Below are positions 34,320 through 46,430 of a stretch of 64,000 nt of DNA, piece after piece. The notes under the pieces are model-generated. The model worked only from the letters and a program-made list of their open reading frames with translations. It was not told the DNA's origin and did not search any database. Origin of the DNA: Pseudocercospora fijiensis CIRAD86. Lineage: Eukaryota > Ascomycota > Dothideomycetes > Mycosphaerellales > Mycosphaerellaceae. Numbering within the stretch: position 1 is the first letter of the stretch; each line of letters begins with the position of its first letter. The translations under genes were made by a program, and so were the position numbers. The stretch is from contig NW_006921546.1 of the NCBI RefSeq assembly GCF_000340215.1, positions 1 to 64,000 of the forward strand. Reading direction: 5' to 3'.

Positions 34320-35790
34320 GAGTCTATGCTTAAAGAAATAACCGATCTACAAGCTTAAAACACCTAGGAACTAGTAGAACTACCGCCGGACCGAAAAGCG
34401 CTAAAAGGACGCTTCGTTTATAAATCAAAATTAAACGAGAAAGGCGAGGTAGTAAAACATAAATCCCGATAGGTAGTAAAAGGGTATAACTAAGTAAAAG
34501 GGATTGATTACGATTAAACCTTTAGCTAAACGGCAAGGCCCGAAACTTAGCGATCGTTATTCTACTTAGCGGCTTATTTAAATTAGGAAATAGAATAGTA
34601 GGATATAAAATCCGCGTTCCTAAATGCCGAAATAGACAAGGAAATATACGTCAAACAGCCTATAGGCTATACGGACAATACGAATAAGGTATGCCGTCTA
34701 AATAAGGCATTATACGGATTAAAACAGTCTCCTAGGCAATAGTTTAAGAAGCTAAGTAGCCTACTAGCTACTATAGGTTTTAAACCGATACCTAAGGACG
34801 AGGCTGCCTTTATAAATAAGGAAACTAATATCCGAATTACGTGCTACGTTAACGACTTACTTATATTCGGTCCGAATAAAAAAGATATCGACTCTATACG
34901 AGAATATCTCTCTAAGACGGTAGAAGTTACCGATCTAGGTCCTATACGATACTATCTAGGTATAGAAGTATCTAGGGATAGGCCTAATAGGGTAGTAGAA
35001 CTCTCCTAAAAGGCATATATTAAAAAGATACTAAAGAGGTTTAATAAAGAAACTAGCGCTAGCGTAGCTACTCCTACGGAGCAAGGAGTAATCCTAAAAC
35101 AGTCTACGGCTAAAGCGTCTATAGAGGACCTATCTAAGTATTAAAAACAAGTAGGGTCTCTTATATACTTAGCTATATAAACGAGACCCGACCTATCTTT
35201 CGCGGTAGGGCAAGTAGCAAGATATATATCTAATCCGGATAGGACTCATTTTAGAGCCCTAGATAGGATTTAGAAATATCTTAATACTAATCAGAATGGC
35301 CTTGTTTATCGGGCTAATCGTCCGCCGCTTCTTAAAGGTTACTACAACTCCGATTACGGGGGCAATTTAGATAACCGAAAATCAACTACGGCGTATATCT
35401 TTACGCTAGGCGATAAGGCACCGGTATCTTAGGTTAGTAAGCTCTAAAAGACCGTAGCGCTTAGTAGTTGCGAGGCTAAATATATAGCTCTAACGGAAGC
35501 TACTCGGGAATACCAATTCCTATCTAATTTAATAGTATCCTTAGATATAAATCTAGAAGGAAATACTATAGCTACCGATAGCTAAAGTGCTATAGCACTA
35601 GCACAAAATCCAGAGCATTACTCTAGGACAAAACATATCGATATACGATATTATTATATAAGAGAACTACTTAAAAACAAAGTAATATCTCTAGTATATA
35701 TAAATACAAAAGATTAAATCGCCGATCTACTAACTAAGGCACTATCGGCATCTATATTTACTAGACTAAAGGATTTATTAGGCCTATAAG
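34320..35790 (+). pseudogene. Copia reverse transcriptase and RNase H
   Basis: In the same phase as the integrase. RT motifs include LPPDRKALKGRFVYKSKLN, then RLNKALYGLKQSPR, and the catalytic box YVNDLLIFG at 34,845-34,856, where the family has YVDD. GAC to AAC is a TpG-to-TpA change, so RIP destroyed the active-site Asp. RNase H follows with KTVALSSCEAKYIALTEATR (about 35,450-35,500), TDSQSAIAL and YSRTKHIDIRYYYIREL. It ends near 35,790 (LTKALSASIFTRLKDLLGL). Confidence 0.92.
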
Positions 35791-36197
35791 GACTTAAGCA
35801 ATCGTCTAGAATCGAAACTGCCCTAGAAAATAAAAAGATATACGTAATATACTCTATAGAAGAGTACGTATACTTATATTCTATTTACTATAGAACTCCT
35901 AACCCTAGAACAAAACCGAGTATACTATTCGATTCTACGTATAAAACTTCCTAGATCTATATACTTAGGGTGTTATACGACTATCTAATAGTATTAAACT
36001 AACGGTCGAAAAAGACTCTCTAAAAAAAAAACAACGAGGTAACGTCGGAAGAGACTTTGCGGAAAATTACCGGATTAAGCCTAGTTAGTCGGGGGAAATC
36101 TAGGGAAACTAAAAATCTACTAAACAATACTTTATTCCCTCGAAGTACGATAAAACCTACGATTCTATATAATAGGATTGTTTGTCGGCTATCTACC

Positions 36198-36209
36198 GCT
36201 TACGGGGGT
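36198..36209 (+). promoter_or_regulatory. Copia polypurine tract
   Basis: A short purine run, ACGGGGGT, directly abuts the 3' LTR, the expected place for the plus-strand primer. It is shorter than usual. Confidence 0.5.
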
Positions 36210-36509
36210 GTCTTAGAAATAAGCTTTGTTAGCCTTAAAGCGAGTAAATAATAATTTCGGGCTGCTTTGTCCTTATATCCTTCTTTATATATATACAGCC
36301 TTTATATATAAAGAAATAAGATTACGAGGCGTAATACGGCGCCTCTAGAACTATCGGATATACCGATACTATTATCGGAGTAGCCGACAATAGTAAGGAT
36401 ACTCGATAATAGGAAGGACTAAATATATATATACCTAGGATAGTTACTAGTTTAGATAGAATACAACGAATATAATACAGTTTAGCCTATACTACTACTA
36501 TACAATTTA
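36210..36509 (+). repeat. Copia 3' LTR
   Basis: 300 bp, preceded by T so that the TG start is visible. Its end is TTTA, whereas the 5' LTR still has TTCA, one of three CpA-to-TpA differences between the LTRs. Confidence 0.92.
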
Positions 36510-36835
36510 ATAGAAAGAAGTAGGGATTAGGTATAATAGTATCTCCCTTAGAGAGCGTTAGATCTTTATTTACGATATCTAGAGCCGATAAGCCTAATTA
36601 TAGCTAAGCCTTAGGTATAATCCTTAAATATTATAATTAGTATAGTAGCTTATCGAGTTCCTTAACTTCGATATTCTCTACGCCGCCGACCGATTCGCTA
36701 TCGTCGAGGTCCTTAGCGTCGATATAGTTCTCGTCGCTAACTAATTTGTCTCCGTCGCTATACTCGTTATTATAGATACCCTTACCTAAGTTCTAGGTAT
36801 AGCGAGCGACGAGTTTATCTACCTTAGTAGTATCC
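36510..36835 (-). repeat. Dispersed repeat copy A, right part
   Basis: Resumes the similarity to copy B (39,508-39,833) after the copia insertion, from GAAGTAGGGATTAGGTATAA onward. On the minus strand it encodes an acidic segment (KDLDDSESVGGVENIEVKEL, about 36,640-36,720) that is conserved in copy B (about 39,640-39,720), which argues that the repeat carries a protein-coding gene. Confidence 0.75.
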
Positions 36836-38930
36836 GTAGTATCGAATATCGTAGTCTCGGAATTCTCGTCTATAGTTAGAGCTACTAAGAGCGATCTAGG
36901 CGCGTTAACTAGTAGATATAACTCGTAAATTAATATACCTTTACCGCTAGCGTCCTTATTTAGGTACTCGATAGTTATCGGCCTAATCGGACGACGGTCG
37001 AGTACTAGATCGACTATAGACTCTTTTAGCTACTTGTCTAAGTCTAATACGAGCGGTCCCGCTATAGCGAGAACCTTTAATATTAAGTAGGCTACTTCGG
37101 CGCTAATCTAGTTAGGACTATATATTAAGTTATTATATAATTTATAGGGACCCTATTTCCTATCTTAACTTACTAGTGTCTCTAGTTAAAAGCTCCGAAT
37201 AGGCTACGGAGCCCTAGAAGACTAGCTTTCTTAAACTAATAGAAGAAACGACCTAATATAATAGTATTATTAATAAGCGTTACTAGCCCTAATTAATCGT
37301 CTCTCTTCTTTTAAGTTCTATTTATAGTAAGTCGGTATATCGCTTATTTAATAAACTCCCTCGACGTAAGGGTTATAACTAAATCGGGTATACTATACTT
37401 TATAACGTTAACTTACGCTATAATCTAGAGTTTATAAGTATCGCTACGTTCGATCTGCTACTCTAAGGCCGTAAAACCCTCGTAAAACGCCGTAGAAGAC
37501 GTAACGGTATATGTATATCTCGAGGGTCGACTAAGACTAGGTACTATAGTAATCGGCGAATAATTTTACTAATCTAGATATAGTTAAGATAATAGACGCT
37601 AGCGGAGATTCCTAGTTATAGTCTAAATACGCCCGGTTACTATATTACTATATAACTAATAACTCGTTCTACTACTTAATCTACTCCCCGAGTATTACGT
37701 AGGTCTTAACTTCGAAGAAACCCGTAACGAGGCCTTCGATCTTACTCTATCGCTAGGGTATATACTCTATTCGCTTCGTACTTATATATTATAGTAGACA
37801 GTCTTAGATAGCTAAAAGAGCGCTCTCTATAAAAGGCTTTTCTATAATTTATCGCTTACTACTCCGAACGCTAACGTTAATATATAGTAGCTTACTACCG
37901 CCCGGCGGCTTACGCGAAGGTTAGCGCGCCTTTACCTACTTAGTACGTTAGCGTAGATTATTATTTATACCGAGATACGTATATATCCTACCTTAGGCCG
38001 CCTCTTTAATAACGTAGGGTTAAGAGCGCTAGGCGTACGCTTAGCTTTGCTAGGGCTACGGTCGTTAGGCCGAATACTCGGCGCTATTAAGTCGGAATCG
38101 CTATCGTCGCTATTACCGCTAGGCGATCTCTAAGGCGTAATTTGCGGCTTGTAATCGGAGTTCGAGCTGTAAGGGCTTTTATAGTCGCTATATCGGCGTT
38201 AATTAGGCAGAGTTAGGATAGGTATACTACCTATAGTAGGGTTACGCTATAGTAACGATCCGGATATAGATACCTCTATTAGTATAGTATCCTTCTCTAG
38301 TATAGTCCTTAGAGAAATGCTACCCTATAGTAAGGCTACTAATTAAGCTACGTCTATCGTCGTAGTATCTCTCTCTAGCGTAGCTATAGATATACGGATA
38401 TAACTCCCTTATAGTTTATAGAATTACTTATCGGTAAATACGGCTAGCGCCTCCTAAGGAGTAATAATATCCGTATCTTTAGACTAATAACGAGCTTATT
38501 AAAGCTTCGTCTATTCCTCGAGGAGAAAGAAGACCTATAAGCCTAGTTATCTAACCTATTAGGTCGCTCTAGGTGTCTATAATATACCGAATCTAACGTA
38601 AGTTGTAGTATAAGGCGTACTAGCTCTCTTCTTAACTTTTGCTCTCTATTCGTACTATAAGATATTATTCTAGTTATTTGTATCGTATAAGCGGGTAGAG
38701 CGTAGTCGCTTACTAGTATAATAGAGCGTCTCTTAGTAGAATGCCGCCTACTATCGGCGCCGGTATAAGTCTAGTCGGAATTATATATCTTAGTAGTAGT
38801 AGCCTAAGGCGGGTATCTAGTTAGAGGACGAAAGACTAAGAGTTTAAGCTCGTCGTATAATTATATAGTACGAAGTACGTATTAGGACTAAGGATATACC
38901 GATAAGCTCCGCTACTATCTAGTAGAGTAG
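36836..38930 (-). pseudogene. Decayed gene of the dispersed repeat, unidentified
   Basis: A minus frame from about 38,210 down to about 37,640 is convincing: a Ser/Asp/Pro-rich linker (PQRSPSGNSDDSDSDL, about 38,070-38,125), a basic patch (RSPSKAKRTPSALNPTLLKR) and a globular segment (RRAVVSYYILTLAFGVVSDK, then EGLVTGFFEVKTYVILGE). The C-terminal acidic part lies in the dispersed repeat. Before the copia insertion this gene would have run into copy A. A Ser/Asp linker followed by a basic cluster is typical of nuclear proteins, but the family is not recognised. Confidence 0.45.
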
Positions 38931-39833
38931 AATCTAACTTTTATTTGTTTGTTTGTTTACTAAAATCCGAGCTCGTATAAGTCCTTTATAGACGCTAATC
39001 GAGATTTCTCGACGGTTCTACTAGCTTATTCGCTATACGTAACGGCCGTCTAATATTATCCGTATCGCGCTATTCGCTAAGGGCGCGATATATACGCGGG
39101 ATAATTTATAGGACTCCTATACCTCTATTAACTAGAGATATAATACTTAGTCGATATTACTATAAGTTATATATACGATATATCTCCGCTAAAATTAGAG
39201 TACTTTTTATTTCCTATATAATTAGTACGGTTAACGGTACGACCCGATAGGGGTCTATAGGACTTCCCGCCTTTCGCTAGAGCGGTCCTATAGAAATTAA
39301 GTATATAGATACGGCTAGAATAGTAACGGTAAGACGATACGGGTCTTTATTAAGATTTAGGAGTAGGTAGAGACTATACTACGTATAGTATACTCGCCGT
39401 ACTATTATAGCCTATAGGTATATTAATTAGGAGCTATAGCGTAGATAGCGGCTAATATACCTATATTAGTAAACCCTATAGTATCTTAGTAGACTACTAG
39501 ATATAAAAGAAGTAGGGATTAGGTATAATAGTATCTCTACTAGAGAGCGTTAGGTCTTTATTTGTAATATCTAGAGCTAATAAGCCTAATTATAGCGAAG
39601 CACTAGGTATAATCCCGATAGATTACGATTAGTATAGTAGCTCGTCGCGATCCTTAGCTTCGATATCCTCTACGCCGCCGACCGATTCGATTTCGTCGAG
39701 GTTCTTAGCGTCGATATCTTCTACGTCGTAGAACGATTCGCTTTCCTCGCCCTATACGTTATTATAGATATCCCTACCTAACTTCCTAGTATACCGATCT
39801 AAGAGTTTATCCGCCTTAGTAGTACTCTTTACT
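38931..39833 (-). repeat. Dispersed repeat copy B (empty site for copia)
   Basis: About 900 bp colinear with copy A (30,160-30,730 plus 36,510-36,835) but without the copia element. The junction AGATATAAAAGAAGTAGGG (about 39,500-39,518) is the unoccupied target. A TTTG tetranucleotide run lies at about 38,941-38,957. Similarity stops abruptly at about 39,833. Confidence 0.85.
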
Positions 39834-41202
39834 ATAAGCAAAAAAGCTACCTTTAAAGGAGTACGACCGCGTATTCGAACTAAGGCAATTTTACTATTAC
39901 TCGTTAAAGGATACGCTAGCCCTAATAGTATAGTAAAAGCGAAACTAAAACAATCGATACGATTATAAAAGTAGAGAGCAAAAACCTAATTCGAACGTAG
40001 TTTATAAGAACCTCGAACTAAAAGTAGTTTAGGCTCGTAGGGCTAGTCTACTACTTAGGAAAGTACGCTATATTAGAAATAGTAGGTTTATTAATAGGTA
40101 TCTATCCGGTCTAGTTAGTAGTAGCCCTAGTTCTTTTTAAGAACGACGGAGATAGTATATATTTTTCTTCGAGTAGCGGATAGTGCTTATCTTATAGTAT
40201 CTTAGTCCCTACTCGACTATCGGACTTTATAAGATATAGTACTCGATAGCGAAAACGCGATTAAACCCTAACCTACCTGTCTATAATTACCCGTCTACGC
40301 GTATACTTTAAAAACTTGCTACTTATCTAATATCGACGTAGCGCCTTCTTCGATTAGGATATCGTATCTCGGGAGTATAGAGTTAACCTTATATTAGTTC
40401 TTAGCGCCTTAGGTCGTTCGAAAGGGAAAATGTTTATATTAGAGCTAGCATTATATATAGGGTTTAATATAGAATTAGGTACTAGGGGACTAATGCCTTA
40501 GCTTGCCTTAGTTAGTTTAGTAGATATAGCAACTATTATCCCTAAAATTTAGTCCCCCGAATAGAGTAGTAATTATATTATTACCGTTTCTAGCTATATT
40601 CTTTTTTTCGAAATTTTCTAAGTCGTATCGAGTGTACTTAATAGAACGCTAGGAGTTCGTACTACGCTATATACCTATCTAGGAAGATAGAGGAGGCGAC
40701 CCTATAGAGGTTAGTAAGTAATTCTACTAATACGAATATACCGGGATAGGCGGTATATATCTTTACCTTACTATAGTATTAAACGTCGTTAGTATAGAAT
40801 TGCTCTATAGCTAATACCGGCTTATTATATCGAGCTTAGTATTCTAGTAATATAACTCGTAGCTAAACGCGTACTATTACCGAGACCCCTATTAAATAGC
40901 TATAAGCTAGTCTATCTCTTTAACTAATTCTAGAGCGTCTTAGAATATAGTAGTCTCCGAGTACTTGTCCTTTAAGGTCTTTAGAGCCTCTTATACCCCT
41001 AATAGAGCGATAGCCGCCTAGAATATTCTAACGCGCTTCTAGCGAAGATCTGTCTCTAATATTAGCTATCGTACCTACTAATATTATATAATTAGTCTCT
41101 ATACCTAACTTAACGCGGCTAATAGTATACGTTATCGCTATATAGTAGTCCCGTACTTAATCCGGTAGAACTAAATAGTAGGTAAGGAGACGAAGGATAC
41201 TA
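39834..41202. other. RIP-degraded region between repeat copy B and gypsy
   Basis: A plus frame at 39,840-40,090 (LPLKEYDRVFELRQFYY, VVYKNLELKVV) and a minus frame near 40,240-40,370 (DILIEEGATSILDK) each look like protein. Sequences near 40,420-40,610 are AT-rich. The breakpoints on both sides suggest a further old insertion. No family is recognised. Confidence 0.35.
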
Positions 41203-41207
41203 TTAGG

Positions 41208-41394
41208 TATAAAGGACTATACCCTAGGTAAAAAGCGCTAGCCTTAGGCATTCGGCCTACGCGACTCTAACCTACTACTTAGCGCTTAGCGTACCGTATA
41301 AAACTATTCGGATTCACGTAGACAGACTTAGCTCTTTATCGAACCTATTAAGTCTTATATCTAGTATCTACGTACGCGTTACTTACCCGTAATA
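41208..41394 (+). repeat. Gypsy 5' LTR
   Basis: 187 bp starting TATAAAGGACTATACCC and ending CCCGTAATA. RIP has probably converted TG...CA ends to TA...TA. It matches 47,827-48,013 and the LTR at 60,418-60,604. Confidence 0.9.
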
Positions 41395-41429
41395 TTAGGT
41401 TCGATCTTTAATATAGGAAACGCTAAGGT

Positions 41430-42660
41430 TTATTAGGAACCTAAGTAAGATAGCTAGGGGAACGCTATCCCTACCGCACTAGAGATAACTAGGGACGAGA
41501 TTTATCGTACCTTCGAGAGTCTCTATACTAGATAGTAGACGATAGAAGCCTAGCTATAAGCTACTCGTTCCGCGCTCTAATATATAGAAGCGTCTCGCTA
41601 GCCCGGGCCTCTCGAAGCTAGTTTAGTACGAGACTAGTCTACGAACGAGATCCTAAAGGGACTACTAGAAACTCTCTCGGCTACCGGCTAAAACGTAACG
41701 GCGTCCCGCGAGTAGAAGCTACTATCGTAGGATAGGAAAGCTAAGTCGTTCTAGGACTACCTACTACGACTAAGGGGTTCGTACCGAGTTCGTTCTAGGC
41801 TAAAACCGAAGCTCTCCGAAGATTACTACTAGGATACTATATACGATATCCTACCGGTAAAGGAACGCGCTAGGATACGCTACTTCTAGGAAAGAGGAAG
41901 CCTTACGAAAGGAAAGGACCTCGAAGCTTTCTTCTAGCAACTCGAGGACGTCTTCGCGGATAGTAACGAAGCTATAAAAGCGCTAGAGTAACTCTAAGCC
42001 CTAAGGTACTCCTAAGGACAACCTTAGTACGACTACTAGCTAGAATTCGACGGCCTCCTACTAAGCGTAGGCGGAGACGATTAGACTAACGATACGAAAA
42101 TCGGGTATTTAAAGAATACCTTCTCGAACGCGGCTAAAACCTATACTACCGCTATACTAAAGATTAAGGATTACTACCTCTATATAGAGGAGGTCGAGCG
42201 GATTATAACGAACCTCTAGTCGACGGATTAGTTTAAATAGGCTACGAAACGCTAGTAAGAAAGGAAGAAAGAAGCTACGAGTCCTATAGTCGTTATCCCT
42301 CTCTATACGGCTTCCGCGGCGAATCCGAAGGTCGACTCTAATAGAGATATAGTTATAAACCCCGCTTAAACTAACGCTTCCTATAGAAAGAACTATAGAG
42401 GCTAACAATCGATAGCGGGGAAACCTAGAGCTAAATAGGTCGACTCTATAGAAAGAGAGAAGCGTAAGAAGAAAAGACTCTACTTCTACTATAGAGCGAG
42501 CGGATACTATATTCGTAATTGCCCGTACGCCCTACCGGCTTAGCCTACTAAGATTAGCGTCGCCTCTATATAACTAATTCTAAAGGATACGAGAGAATAG
42601 TCGGACTTAAGTAGTTCTAACTCGGGAAAAGAGTAACTCTCGCTCGTAGTTAGGAGTCGG
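41430..42660 (+). pseudogene. Gypsy Gag with RIP-destroyed zinc knuckle
   Basis: The frame in phase with 41,521 reads as a fungal gypsy Gag: KGKDLEAFFQQLEDVFAD (about 41,915-41,970), LEFDGLLLSVGGDD (about 42,040-42,085) and a Lys/Arg-rich C-terminus. At 42,481-42,522 the codons read YFYYRASGYYIRNC, which is a CCHC knuckle (C-x2-C-x4-H-x4-C) whose first two Cys and the His are now Tyr. All three changes are single C-to-T or G-to-A at CpA/TpG. Only the last Cys survives. Confidence 0.85.
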
Positions 42661-42699
42661 GAGTAGATAGAGTACGGATAAAGAAATAGAAAGAAGTTA

Positions 42700-44640
42700 A
42701 AAAGGACATAAACGGGAATCTTATATATACCGATATAGTCCTCGAAAATAACGTCGGAACTTCTACTTTTATCGACGAAGGATACTAGTATTACGCTATA
42801 ATTAATATAGGTCTAGCTAAAGGCCTTAGGCTTAGCTATATTAGCCGTAAGTCCCGAGAAGTAAAAGGAGCGTCGTCTACGATATAAGACGCGAAAATTA
42901 TTAGAGTCGTCGCCTTTTAGATAGAAATTAATAGATTCTAATAGACGGTATACGCTTATATCGTACTAGGATTAGCTTTCCCCCTTATTCTAAGGAACCT
43001 ATAGAAGGTATATAATAAGGTTAGGACCGCGCTCGAGAAACGATAGTACTACTATAGAAGGGCTTAGTATTAGATTAGAAAAGGGCACTATTACCGCAAG
43101 GTCGATACGAACGGGAATATCGCTACGATTAACGCCGTAAGAAGCCTACTTACTACGACAATTGCCGAGGATATTAAAAAGGCCCTAAAGACGAAGGAAT
43201 ACCTAACGATCGAGAAGCTAAAAAAGAAATTGCCCCCGGAGGTTCGCGATATAGCCGCGCTATTTTATTAAAGGGAAGCCGATAAGTTAGCGCCCTATCG
43301 TCCTAGTATCGATTATATAATAGAACTCTATAAGAAACTAGACGGATCCTAGCCTTAACTCCCTTAGGGCCCGCTCTATAGTATATCGAAATAAGAACTC
43401 TTAGTCTTACGGAAGTCGCTTAACGAGCTCTTAAAAAAGGGGTTTATAAGACCTACGAACTCCGAAGCGGTAGCGCCCGTACTATTCGTTAAGAAACCCG
43501 GGGGAGGACTACGGTTCTACTACGACTATAGGGCGCTTAACGCTCTTACGAAGTAAGACCGATACCCCCTCCTACTAATCCCGGATACTATAAGAAACCT
43601 AACGGAGGCCCGATAGTTAACTAAGGTTAACGTAGTCTTAGCCTTTTATCAAATAAGAATAGCAAAAGGATACGAGTATAAAACGGCCTTCTATACTAGG
43701 CTAGGCTCGTTCGAGTAGCTAGTATACCTATTCGGTTTGTCTAGAGCCTCGGCTACGTTTTAACGGTATATTAATACTCTCCTATAGGAGTATCTAGACG
43801 ATTTCGCGTTAGTATATATAGACGACGTAGTTATCTACTCGAGCGGGACGAGGGAAGACTATTTCTATAAAGTAAGGGCCGTTCTTAAGAAGCTTTAGGA
43901 CGGAGGCCTTTACTTTAATATAAAAAAGAGCGAATTCGCCTAGAAAAAGATTAAGTACCTAGGATTTATCGTCTACGCCGACGGAGGAGGAGTATTAGTA
44001 GATCCCGAAAAGATAGAAGCTATATAGAAATAGGTAGTACCTAAGACCTAGAAGGAAGTTCGTCGTTTCTTAGGATTTACGAACTATTACCGTATATTCG
44101 TACTAAACTATTCTAAGATTTCCGCACTATTAACTACGCTAACTAGTAAGGGAACCCTATTCTCTTAGGAAGAAGAGTAGGATAAGGCGTTCGAGACGCT
44201 AAAGGACAAATTCTACCGCGCTCCGGTACTTGCCTAGTAGGACCTATCCCTTTCTACCTTCCTTAAAATAGATTATAGTAGGTTCGCGATTAGGGGCGCC
44301 CTTATTTAAGAAAAAGAGAGGATCCGTCGACCGGTAGGCTTCTTTTCGAAGAAACTAAACAAAGCGGAGATTAACTACGATATCTACGATAAAGAAATAC
44401 TCGCGGTCGTATCTAGTATTAAGTTTTAGGACGCCGAGCTAAAATTATATAGCCCCTTTACGATTTAGACGGACTATAAGAACCTAGAGTACTTTATAGT
44501 AAAGCGCTAGCTATCCGAGAGATAGATCCGATAGTAGGAAGAACTAGCGAAGTACTAGTTTACCCTAGTCTACCGGCCGGGAATCGAGGCTATTCTACCG
44601 GATATCTTATCGAGGAGAGAATAGGATACATAAAGCTAAG
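42700..44640 (+). pseudogene. Gypsy protease, reverse transcriptase and RNase H
   Basis: The protease active site FIDEG (Asp codon 42,774) lies in the context of fungal Ty3 proteases. RT starts near 43,390 ([19 protein letters not shown]) and continues with [13 protein letters not shown] and the catalytic YIDDVVIYS (43,815-43,826), both Asp intact. Then come KIKYLGFIV and the connection LGFTNYYR. RNase H has FLKIDYSRFAIRGAL and SKKLNKAEINYDIYDKEILA (44,350-44,405). Stops are TAG/TAA at Gln/Trp only. In life this makes cDNA from element RNA. Confidence 0.93.
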
Positions 44641-44799
44641 ACGACAAGCTTTTAAGGTTCCGGAGATTTCTAAATCCGGACCTCTCTCTAAACTAGCCGG
44701 AAAACGTCTAAATCTCTAGTACTACGATCCGTAGCTTCCTACGTACTACTAAGGCGGGCTCGTTATCCTTACTCGCGAACGAGATAGAACCCGCGTAAG

Positions 44800-46150
44800 C
44801 CCCGCCGGAAAGCGCTAAACTATTCTAGGACCTAGAGATAAACGAAATATAGAAAAGTATTATCGAGAAGAATACGGTATACTAGACGGTATTACGGAAA
44901 GTCCGTAAGGGATATAGGATATTATAACCGGAAATTAAAGCGAAAATTTAGATTAGGGATTATACGATAGACCCTAAAAGGTTCCTACGCTATCGCGGTA
45001 AACTCTAGGTTCTAGGAGCCCTAGCTACGACGGAGGCCGAATATAAAGGTATAGGAGCCGAAGAACTATAATAGGATATACTATATACGAAGATTATCTA
45101 ATCGATCTACGACTTACCGCTCTACGGTTACCCTAGCCGGGATTCTACCGCTTCTATACTAGGTCGCGAATTCTACTAGCCGCTATAGTCGAAGTAGGTA
45201 CGACAATTCCTACGGAATTACAACTATTATAGACGTAATAAAGTATAAAGGGAGTATAAATACGGCCTCCTAAAGCTACTACCGGTACCCGACCGTTTCT
45301 TCTAAGAAATCTCGATAGACTTTATAACTAACCTACCGGAGTTAGACGAGAACTAATATCTTTAGGTAATTAAAGACCGCCTTAGTAAATAGATTGCTCT
45401 TATCGGTACTCCCTCTATAAAAGCGGAGGAATGCGTAGTTTTATTTCTAAAATACTAGGTTAGGTATTACGGACTACCTCGTACTATTACTAGCGATAGA
45501 GGTAAAAATTAAATAAGCACTTTCTAGAGGGAAATATATCGACTACTTAGCGTAAAACAGAGGTTAAGCTCCGCTTACTATCTATAAACCGACGGAGGTC
45601 CGGAGCGCGTAAACTAAGATATCTAAGCGAACCTACGGAACTATATTAACTAAATATAGTCCGACTAGAACTAATAGCTTCCTACGGCGGAACTTGCGTT
45701 TAACGGGAGATACTAAGCGGGATTAGGAATAAGCTCTTTCTTCGCGACCTACGGCTACGAATCTACCTCTCTCGTACCGCTAGAAGAGGACCTAGCTATC
45801 GATAGGCGGCTAACTATAGCTAAACGAGCGGAGGAATTCGTAGACAAGATTAAGAAGATCTTAGACCTATACTAAGTATAAATAGCGGAAGTAGTATAGA
45901 AATAAAAGGAAAGCGCGAATAAGACTAGAACGATAGCGCCGGTATACTATATCGGAGATAAGGTCTAGCTCGACCTAAGGAATTACTAGATAGATAGACT
46001 AAAGAAGAGCCTCGACTCGAGATACGCTAAGTATATAGTAGAAGAGGTATTATCGCCTATCTTAGTATAACTCTTAGGGATACCTAGTAATATTTACCTA
46101 GTATTCTATACCGACCTTCTAAGACTTACGAGTAGAGACCCCCTACTAGG
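44800..46150 (+). pseudogene. Gypsy integrase
   Basis: The HHCC zinc region has lost its Cys residues (LRNYNYYRRNKV, 45,207-45,243, family FLRNCxxCxRNK). The catalytic core is intact: Asp in ISIDFITNLP (codon 45,318), Asp in TSDRG (codon 45,495) and Glu in GGPERVNQ (codon 45,603), with 35 residues between the last two. The C-terminal GPY-like region follows (YIGDKVQLDLRNYQ, about 45,940-45,985), then LDSRYAKYIVEEVLSP. Confidence 0.92.
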
Positions 46151-46169
46151 ATAGGTAATCGACGACGAA

Positions 46170-46430
46170 TAGCCGGACCCTATTTTATTCGAGACGTATA
46201 AAGAATAGTAGGTCGAAGAAATCCTATATACTCGGAAAAGGAAGCAGGGCTAGGAACGAGAAGCGCTCGTAAAATAAAGCGGGTACTATAAACCTACGTA
46301 GGAACCCCTAGACTATATCGCGGATACCTTAGTACTTAACGACTTCGAAGCGAGATACGGACAAATCGAGGAGAACGACGGACCTCTAAGAGACTAGGAG
46401 AAGAATAGGAAATAGAGGAAATAACGCGGT
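46170..46430 (+). pseudogene. Integrase-linked chromodomain (chromovirus)
   Basis: After the integrase, in the same phase, the frame reads QVEEILYTRKRKQ...EALVK*SGYYKPT*EPLDYI. This aligns with the chromodomain pattern VEKILDxRxxxG..YLVKWKGY..xxWEP. Both key tryptophans are now stop codons (TAA at 46,275 and TAG at about 46,299) from TGG. In the family this domain directs integration to methyl-H3K9 heterochromatin, consistent with a subtelomeric location. The domain is repeated in the truncated copy at 58,800-59,060. Confidence 0.85.

Larger units (their letters stand above)
30731..36509 (+). mobile_element. Complete Ty1/copia LTR retrotransposon
   Basis: A 5,779-bp element with 300-bp LTRs, a primer-binding site, gag, protease, integrase, reverse transcriptase and RNase H in copia order, and a polypurine tract. 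Insertion is proven by paralogous flanks: the sequences before 30,731 and after 36,509 are contiguous at about 39,500-39,515 in dispersed-repeat copy B. A short target duplication (about 5 bp, CGAAA/AGAAA) is imperfect. The LTRs differ at four of 300 positions, three of them CpA/TpA differences, so it is among the youngest insertions here. It is no longer functional because of many TAG/TAA codons. Confidence 0.95.

Noticed and set aside
41395..41410. Gypsy primer-binding site TTAGGTTCGATC
   Set aside because: It resembles a T-arm complement but does not begin with a clear TGG and overlaps a chance copy of the TTAGG target sequence; too weak to call.
42157..42408. 83-codon minus-strand open frame
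   Set aside because: Antisense to the gypsy Gag, which has a recognisable zinc-knuckle relic in the plus frame.
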